Below are positions 57,317-64,000 of a stretch of DNA of 64,000 bases, in pieces. The notes beneath the pieces were generated by a model that saw nothing but the letters and a program-made list of their open reading frames with translations, ran no database searches and had not been told where the DNA came from. Within the stretch, counting starts at the first letter, position 1; every line of letters starts with the position of its first letter. Source of the DNA: Takakia lepidozioides (taxonomy: Eukaryota > Streptophyta > Takakiopsida > Takakiales > Takakiaceae). The stretch is taken from assembly GCA_030704615.1 (NCBI GenBank), contig CM060733.1, positions 55,864,001 through 55,928,000 on the forward strand, in the 5' to 3' direction. Both the position numbers and the translations under genes were made by a program.

Positions 57317-58615
57317 GGAAGATGCAAGTGTCTTGCTTCATTCATTGATCTGTGTAGCTACTCAGTTCATCCACCATTTCTGGAGAAGATTGACCATGAT
57401 GTACTGTTGAGGGCATTTCCTGCTGCATATCCACAGGAAATGGTAGTGGGGTAGGTGAAGTCAGCCCATACTTGCACTTGACTGGAGCAGGTAATGAGTA
57501 AAGGGGGGATTTGGACTGACTCTGGTGATAGTGGAAGGAAATCAGAGTGTTGTGCTAGTTCTGGTGTGGGTGGTGGACCTTCTCCAAAGCTTGGAATTGG
57601 ATCTTGGTGAATTAAGGCTAGCTTTTCGACAACATTCATGCAAGCTAATCAAGAGCTCTATCTGACACAGCGTCGTGATACAAACATGTCCAAATTTAAG
57701 ATGCTGAACAAACTTGTGCATAGGGCTGTCCTTCTAATCAAGCTCATTACGAATTGTATTCACTTTCATCTGGCCTGAAACTTCACGTAGTGATTGTAAA
57801 GTACTTGAGATGCTGATCTCAAACAAGCGGCAAGATCTCCTAAATATCCAATAGCCTTATCACGAAAAGCAAACCTCTTTTTCTCAATCTCTTGATGTAA
57901 CTGTCCAATATCTCAAATGTGGACCCAAAAACTTATGGGTGAATCTCTTGATCCATCATGTTGGTTCAATTAATATTAATACAATTACACCAAAATAATG
58001 GATATGACTAATGAGAGGGTGATGTCGACCGCTCCTCCTTTGGCTGTGACAGCATTGTCACAACAAGACTCCACTTTGCCTTGTGATGTGGTGTGACACT
58101 CAACTCTTGTGCTAAGGGTGGGATATGTTACACCCAGGATCACCTTGGTTATGCGCAGTCAAGGCACAACTACCCAACCACGCATAACTACAGATCATAT
58201 AACAAATATCTTTCCCAGGTAGAGTGAAGATCATTCCCACAAAGGAGACTCTGCCTGTCTTCCCGTTGGTAAGGAAAATGTTTGCAGTATCTTTCTTTTT
58301 CTTGTATGAGATACAATTATGCGATCCAATGAGAGCCACGTGTCATATCTGTGGTCAAATTGGGAGCTCCAGTAGCAATGCAGGCATACACATTCTGTTT
58401 GCTAGCATGATCTGATGCCTGTAATCAGATTGCTTTTGATCATGTGGGCGCAAAGCGCAATCTCGGGCACCTCCTGGTTGGTAGACTCCACAATCACCTC
58501 TTGTTGCGTTGTTATGCCGGGGGGAGGAAATGCCTTTAAAAGTATGTCATAGTCGACATTCCCAGGGCATTGGCGAATGAACCAAGCAGCTGGATGCTTT
58601 TAATGAATGAAGCAA
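57317..58615. other. Spacer between convergent PPR copies
   Basis: One 90-codon minus ORF (57,367-57,639) has no recognised motif. No RNA gene or repeat could be assigned. Confidence 0.35.
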
Positions 58616-60580
58616 GCCACTCACAACATCAATTCACTAGAATAAACCCATCCTCAAAGTGGTGAAAGCGGCTGGTATCCTGTTCAACAATTGCTCGCCG
58701 AACAATCTTTGAGATGAATTTGGTGGCTGTGGCAGTCACCACACATTCAAAGGTTCTTGATGAATCAAAGAGGTGTCCCTGGTACCGTACTCATCCGCCC
58801 AAAAGCAATGGCCACCTTGTTGTGGTGGCAAAGAGAAATTTCTTTTGCTCCTACATATCATGCAATACAAACAGGCACGTACCTGGCCTCCTTCATGTGC
58901 CCATCCAATCTTCTCAGCTCAACATGCATTTCTTAATTTGTGGATACAATTGTCATCTACCACCAAATATGTGGACCCGTTTACCAAAGTCAATGGAGCA
59001 GCGACCTAGCTGCTTTCTGATACCTCTGAATTGCATCATTTTCCTCACCATTGCAGTATCGTCCCATCTGCCAGCTGCAGCATATATAAGTGATAGCAAT
59101 TCATAAGTTATGGTGTCCTTGTTGATCCCACTTGAGAATAGATTTTGCCACAGATTGTGCCACCTCCACATTCCCATAAATTTTGCAGGCACCAAGCAAG
59201 GCCTTCCACACCGCAGCATCTGGTTGGACAGACATTTTGTTGATGATGTCCTCAGCCTCATCCAATCGCCCTGCACGGCCAAGGAGGTCCACCATGCAGC
59301 CAAAGTGTTCCATTGTAGGAGTCAGGCCATGATCTCGATGCAGGGAATCAAAGTAGTGTCTGCCTTCATCCACCAGACCCCCATGACTACATGCTTGGAG
59401 AACACATATAAAAGTGATACTGTTCGGCGTCAAGCCTTCCTTTTGCATTCCTTCAAATAGTTGCATAGCCTCCTTATGACAACCATGTTGGGCATATCCT
59501 GCAATCATGGCATTCCATGATACCACATTTCATTCAGCCATACTGTTGAACACTTCATTTGCATCGTCAATACTCCCACATTTGGCATAAATGTCCACAA
59601 GGGAATTGTTAAGAATGACATCTGGTACAATTCCAGCTTTCATGATGTCAGCTTGGACCTCTCTACCATTTTCCAGGGCTGTCAGGCACGCACATGCATT
59701 GCAAATGCAAATGAAGGTGACCTGATCTGGCTTCACCTCTTCGCCCATCATTTGCTCATAGGTCTCCAAACCCTCTATTCCGCATCCATGCTAGGCATAT
59801 CCTCCTATCATTGTGTTCCATGACACCACATTTCGTTCAGCCATTTTGGCGAACACTCCCTTTGCATCCTCAATGCTCCCACATTTGGCGTACATGTCCG
59901 CGAAGGTGTTGTTCAGAATGACATCTGGTACAATTCCAGTTGTCACAATGTCAGCATGGACCTCTCTGCCTTTTTTCAGGGCTGCCTTCCCTGCACACGC
60001 ATTGCAAACGCAAAGGAAAGTGACCTGGTTTGGCTTCACCCCTACCCGGATCATTTGCTCATAGGTCTCCAAAGCATCCATTCCGCATCCATGCTGGGCA
60101 TATCCTGTGATCATAGCATTCCATGACACCACATTTCGTTCTACCATATTGTCAAACAGCCCCTTTCTATCCTTGAGGCTCCCACATTTGGCATAAATGT
60201 CTACAAGGGTGTTGTTCAGAATGACATCTGATACAATTCCAGTTTTTATGATGTCAGCATGAACCTCTCTGCCATTTTCCAGGGCTGCCAGGCCTGCACA
60301 GGCATTGCAAATGCAAATGAAAGTGACCTGGTCTGGCTTCACCCGTTCCTGGATCATTTTCTCGTAGGTCCTCAAAGCCTCCATCCCACACCCATGCTGG
60401 GAATATCCTCCAATCATAGCACTCCAGGAAACCACATATCGTTCAGCCATACTATTGAACACTCCATTTGCATCCTTAATGCTCTCGCATTTGGCATACA
60501 TGTCCACCAAGGTGTTGTTCAGAATGACATATGGGTCAATTCCAGCTTTCATGATGTTGGAATGGACCTCTTTGTCCTTT
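58616..60580 (-). pseudogene. PPR gene with C-terminal E/DYW remnant, stops
   Basis: From about 60,580 a single minus frame holds five PLS-type PPR units ('LVDMYAKC', 'VVSWNAMITGYAQHGCGM', 'KPNQVTFLCVCNACAG'), then the usual end 'ITFICVLQACSHGGLVDEG', 'HFGCMVDLLGRAGRLDEAED' and 'WKALLGACKIYGNVEVAQS'. The frame is unbroken except for two stops: TAG near 59,791 in place of Gln of GYAQHG, and TGA near 59,530 in place of Arg of MAERNV. Both are C-to-T changes. The E+ and DYW parts (58,620-59,090) survive only as frameshifted remnants. Without the stops, over 480 residues would be open, so this copy is younger than the plus-strand one. Confidence 0.88.
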
Positions 60581-61051
60581 CCTCATCTGATGACAACTCC
60601 TGAAATACTTCGATTTCCGTCCTTACTGATTTCCGATGAAGATCACCCAAATTTTCTTGGGACACCGAGGCATGGGAGGCATGGCCCTTCGTCCTATTTG
60701 TGATTTTGCGAGGTGGCATATGTCCATGGCGCCTGAGGACATCCTCCATAATAGCCTTCTGGCTTGGTGTGAGGGGCCCTTCACCTTCCCCATGCTTCAT
60801 ACAACCATCCACCCTATGCAAGTTTAGTTTTTTTTTATCGGCAAAAAGCATATCACAGTGTATGCATCTGTATTGTCGTCTGTTAGACGCACCAGGTTCA
60901 TCGACCCTTGCCATCATGTAGGCCTCGCATATGAGGGACTCGTATTCATCAGTTTCATAAGTCTCGCAATATTCCCTCCAGTTCTCTATCATTTTGCTCT
61001 CCTTCATCGTGAGTGTTCCGTCTGCCAACAATTGCAGCAACGTGCAAACCT
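60575..61051 (-). pseudogene. Zinc-finger gene exon fused to the PPR copy
   Basis: A minus-strand exon begins after an AG acceptor (gtgtag) at 61,051 and is open ('VCTLLQLLADGTLTMKE'). It continues with an acidic segment and one C2H2-like finger ('YRCIHCDMLFADKKKLNLH', second His in 'GCMKH'), then a basic stretch ('RRHGHMPPRKI'). At about 60,575 it runs straight into PPR sequence in a different frame and ends. I know no named family for it. It appears to be a host gene piece captured inside the element. A possible first exon starting at 61,606 ('MSLSIFEGVGVPRPAMEV') lies just inside the right arm. Confidence 0.6.
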
Positions 61052-61682
61052 ACACAGACAATGTCAAGCATAAATCCACATGCCACTCACTTGCTTGAAC
61101 CCTCAAATTGCCCGCATGGCCATTGAACCCCCCCCCAATACGTCTATGGTGTGCATGTCATTTATACTAAACCCTAAACCCCAAAACAAAATGGAATGAT
61201 TACAGATAATGACATATCTCAGAATGGAGAGTGTTCAGGGCCGCATATGTGCACGTCCCTGGAGCTCGCAAGTGAACTATGGAAACAACAGTCAATCCAG
61301 GTTTGCTCTTTCACATACCAAGCAAATAGAACATGCAACCTGCTCAGATGATTGGTTTTGGATGCTCGATGCAGAACTCACTCACGCGCTAAATCCTGGA
61401 AGAAGAGCACAATCACAATCCGGAGAACACAGAAGAGAAATATCAAGGGATAATAAGGACTTGCACGCAATTGGAGATGAAGCGGTGCAACCATTGAAGA
61501 CGGCCAAAACATCCTGCTTCGTAGCCCAATTGTCCATTCGTGTCCAAAACTGAACCTCCATGGCGGGACGCGGTACGCCAACGCCCTCAAAAATCGACAG
61601 CGACATTTCACGATGGTTGCCAACAACACACCGTCCCGTCTCATTCTACATGCAATGCAATGATATGGATGCAATGGAAGCA

Positions 61683-62045
61683 TGCATGTACCATGGGCAG
61701 GATGAAGGCATGCAGGGGGGATGGGGATGCGGGAGAGGGCATGGCCAGGGCATGCGTCATGTCCCCGCAGCGGGCACATGAGGCGCGGGAGGGTGTGCCG
61801 CGCAGCAGCTTCTGCGCGGTGGATGGAGGTGGGGGTGGGCGGGGGGTCCACGCTGGCTGAACCGGCTCCCTCGCATTCAACTCCAGGGCCCATCTAATGA
61901 TTGGCTTTTTGCTAAGTGGACCTGTGACATCTGCTATATAAGTCAGTTTTCGAACCCTGCCACCTCGTTATTCTCGCCACATGGGGGCTGGGTAGAATTT
62001 ACATATGGCCTTTGTGGCGATTTTAGAAAAGTGAAAAAAAAAAAA
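61683..62045 (-). repeat. Right long inverted repeat
   Basis: It is the inverted partner of the left arm and keeps the MITE-free arrangement. The outer limit is blurred by an A-run to about 62,051. Confidence 0.75.
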
Positions 62046-62159
62046 AAAAAACATTGTTTCCACATTGAATCCAGGTTGAAAATATATGGATGGACGTATG
62101 GTCCATACATCCATACTCACAAGCATTTTGAAATATGTTCTCTTTTGGGAATCCATATT

Positions 62160-62250
62160 CTTATGGATTTTTTTATTTTGTTTTAAGGAAACCTGGGAGC
62201 GACAGCCCACAATTCAGGCCCTTGACAAGGGGGAAAGATTTTTTACAATG
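62160..62250 (-). repeat. SINE 3' fragment
   Basis: The string around 'aggcccttgacaagggggaa' with a nearby 'aaggaaacc' and T-rich flank matches the tail part of the SINE at 6,866-7,085. The pol III promoter part was not found. Confidence 0.5.
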
Positions 62251-62340
62251 TCGAAGTTGATCTCATAATATCGACTGAAATGAATAGAAATTCCCGAAAT
62301 CCTTTATATTCATTGAAGTGAATCAAACACCGGTACGGAT

Positions 62341-62382
62341 TTCTTGAAGCCTCATGATTGCCCCAATTTGAGAGGAAAGTAG
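62341..62382 (+). repeat. 42-bp direct repeat, copy 1
   Basis: The segment starting 'ttcttgaagcctcatgattg' is repeated without visible change at about 63,218-63,258. Flanks differ. Confidence 0.7.
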
Positions 62383-63217
62383 TGGAGTACAGCGTCCGGG
62401 AAATAATTTCAGTTGAACCAGCCAGTAGCCGCTGATTCCCAGCAGCAATCGGCTAAGTGGGTTGGGCAGTCGGTTGCTGCCCCTTAGTGGTAGCTATACC
62501 CGGTCAATTTCCGAGATAATTTCTTTACAACCGGTAATATTCCTAATGATTTATTTTGTGTTCAGCTATAAATCCGGCCCTTATAAATATCAACCTGTTG
62601 ACAACACAAGTGTCAAATGCACAACAATAAGTAAATAATAATAATAATAAATAATCACAACCAGTTTTAAGCAATTCAAACAAGTGAAGAACATTGTATC
62701 CTTATAGAAGTTGGACCTGTCAATGCCTTCAAACCACATGGAGGCCAAGAATTGAACCCGCGTGGACAGGTGAGCTGTGATAGCAGGCAGCGAGTGCAAG
62801 CAGGCGTGGGGCTGGGGCTGCGAGAGCAACGTCCAGACTTAGTAGGGTTTGCCCGCGGGCCCGCCCTCTTTGAGTTCAATATTTTTTCACCTAAACGCCC
62901 TTCCTTGGATGTAACCCGGCCTGGCACGTTGGATTTCTGCCATGTGGTGGACTTCGACGGCCATTTCCATTTTTCGTAATATAAGAAGGGCCGGAATCCG
63001 TCCAGGCCTTGCCAACTAAGGCAGATTTCCTATCTGTAATGAAATGGAAAGGCAAATATCCTTCCTAAAAGTAGGGCACCCGGTTGATTTCCACTTCGGC
63101 CATTTTTTCCCTCGGATCCATTTCCTGAGGTTTCATATTTCATTCGGAAATTCTGGAATTCAGTCGGCTAGCATGTAACTGGCTGCCGGTTCTCCCCGGA
63201 CGTTGGTGGAGTAACAT

Positions 63218-63258
63218 TCTTGAAGCCTCATGATTGCCCCAATTTGAGAGGAAAGTAG
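63218..63258 (+). repeat. 42-bp direct repeat, copy 2
   Basis: Second copy, 877 bp after the first. The DNA between has no ORF of note except an (AAT)n tract near 62,637. Confidence 0.7.
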
Positions 63259-63358
63259 GGGGGTAACATTCGGCCAGTGTTTTTTTTAAGAAATTTGGAA
63301 AACAGCACGAGTGGCTACATAGTTTTGCAGGAAATAGCCATTTATTCTGTTCATCCAC

Positions 63359-63949
63359 CTATGTGCCATCATCCATTATATCATCCATATTTGACAAATT
63401 CATCCATAATTTATTTTGTATTTGGAAAAATTTGGCGATTTCATCCATGAAAAAACAGTGGATTTGTGACAAAATATTCGATTTTATTTTTGAGGTCGAA
63501 ATCTGGCGATTATTCGCCACTAAAAGAATGGCTGTATTCGGCTCGATTGTTGTTAATAAGAAAGTCATGTCTAACCCCTGCATAATGTAAATCTTTGTCC
63601 CAGCTGAAACTGCAGCCACCCATTCAAGCATAATATATGTCATTACATCTGTAGGTCCCATGTCTTTTGGAGATAAGGATATGAGAAATCGTTGCCCCCA
63701 ACATATATAATATGCAATCCATTCCAATAATTTTCTAAGGGGAACACTAGAAATAATGTAAGAACTCAATGCCAGCGGGCGATATCTGGGAGGATGGTAC
63801 ATCTTTTTATGGCATGTCAAATCATCCCCACCCCCTCTCGAGAGGGGCATGGAATTGAAGGGAGTGTAACTCCAATTGGGATGACACAGCAAAGACACTA
63901 GGGAAAAAAACAACAGAAAGGAGAAGAAACAGAAATTAGAGACGGACAT
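63359..63949 (-). CDS. Doubtful 196-codon ORF
   Basis: Open minus-strand frame with a hydrophobic N-terminus that could pass for a signal sequence. There is no family motif, the C-terminal part is low-complexity, and the DNA contains runs and AT-rich repeats. It may be chance. It is reported because nothing else fills this stretch. Confidence 0.15.
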   Translation of the reverse strand: MSVSNFCFFSFLLFFSLVSLLCHPNWSYTPFNSMPLSRGGGDDLTCHKKMYHPPRYRPLALSSYIISSVPLRKLLEWIAYYICWGQRFLISLSPKDMGPTDVMTYIMLEWVAAVSAGTKIYIMQGLDMTFLLTTIEPNTAILLVANNRQISTSKIKSNILSQIHCFFMDEIAKFFQIQNKLWMNLSNMDDIMDDGT

Positions 63950-64000
63950 TGAAGGCTCACCTTCTATGATACTTAAAGCAGGAGTATTCTCTATCAGTGA

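Larger units (their letters stand above)
53936..62045. mobile_element. Composite element with long inverted ends carrying PPR and zinc-finger gene pieces
   Basis: The left arm (53,936-54,915, minus an inserted MITE) and right arm (about 61,683-62,045) are inverted copies of about 400 bp with scattered differences. The outermost shared string is ttcacttttccaaaatcgcc, preceded by a T-run (left) or followed by an A-run (right). The innermost shared part is the GC-rich stretch around 'ggcatgccctggccatg' (54,843 and 61,745). Long AT-rich ends plus transduplicated gene pieces resemble a Pack-MULE, but no 9-bp duplication is visible, so the class is inferred. The interior holds two convergent PPR pseudogenes and a zinc-finger exon. 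Confidence 0.65.

Noticed and set aside
59525-59800. U-to-C RNA editing repairing the PPR stops
   Set aside because: Such editing is known for organelle transcripts. This is nuclear element DNA with other lesions in the same copy.
61378-61893. 171-codon minus ORF as one protein
   Set aside because: Most of it lies in the GC-rich inverted arm, and the left-arm copy does not keep the frame.
53936-62045. Perfect palindromic duplication of a PPR locus
   Set aside because: Only the outer arms pair. The two PPR copies differ in repeat number, junctions and decay, and the zinc-finger exon occurs on one side only.

Overview
The window is nuclear DNA of a land plant, most likely a seed-free vascular plant (fern or lycophyte). 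The reasons are spliced genes of plant-only families (UDP-glycosyltransferase with a PSPG box, DUF538, plastid UPF0301/DUF179, F-box/kelch), many near-identical decayed PPR-DYW repeats, and dense nested transposons of plant type (chromodomain Ty3/gypsy, SWIM-type MULE with a ULP1 protease, LINE, SINE, hAT MITE). The species is an inference; nothing in the window names it. No bacterial, plasmid, rRNA or CRISPR feature was seen.

Layout. 0-2.6 kb: antisense PPR remnants and a degenerate dispersed repeat. 2.7-12.7 kb: two halves of one Ty3/gypsy chromovirus family in opposite orientation. The integrase-chromodomain-3' LTR half is on + (2.7-5.7 kb). The 5' LTR-gag-protease-RT-RNaseH half is on - (12.7-9.3 kb). 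An O-methyltransferase fragment, a SINE and a 193-codon orphan ORF lie between. The two halves meet at the same point of the polyprotein, so one inversion of about 6.6 kb could have split a single element. 12.7-30.6 kb: a MULE carrying a ULP1-type protease gene (+) and a SWIM zinc-finger transposase (-), converging. A separate 9.78-kb DNA transposon is inserted into it at 16,322-26,102. That insert has matching inverted ends, an exact 8-bp target duplication (TGATGAGC) and a broken gene for a transposase I cannot assign to a named superfamily. It is the most interesting object here.

31.7-53.4 kb is the gene island. It holds three spliced genes whose exon joins I could reconstruct in frame, all on the - strand: a 502-aa UGT, a 405-aa plastid UPF0301 protein and a 445-aa F-box/kelch protein. 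It also holds one intronless DUF538 gene (+), a dead beta-amylase copy, a 616-bp hAT-type MITE and two tandem-repeat blocks.

53.9-62.0 kb is a second composite element with long (about 400 bp) inverted ends. Inside are two convergent broken PPR genes, one ending in a DYW deaminase domain, and a zinc-finger gene fragment fused to one of them. A 620-bp MITE sits in one arm, and its empty site can be read in the other arm. 62-64 kb holds a SINE tail and a 42-bp direct repeat.

Many premature stops in the element genes are C-to-T (or G-to-A) changes (CGA to TGA, CAG to TAG, TGG to TAG), which fits decay of methylated repeats. The four island genes have no such stops.
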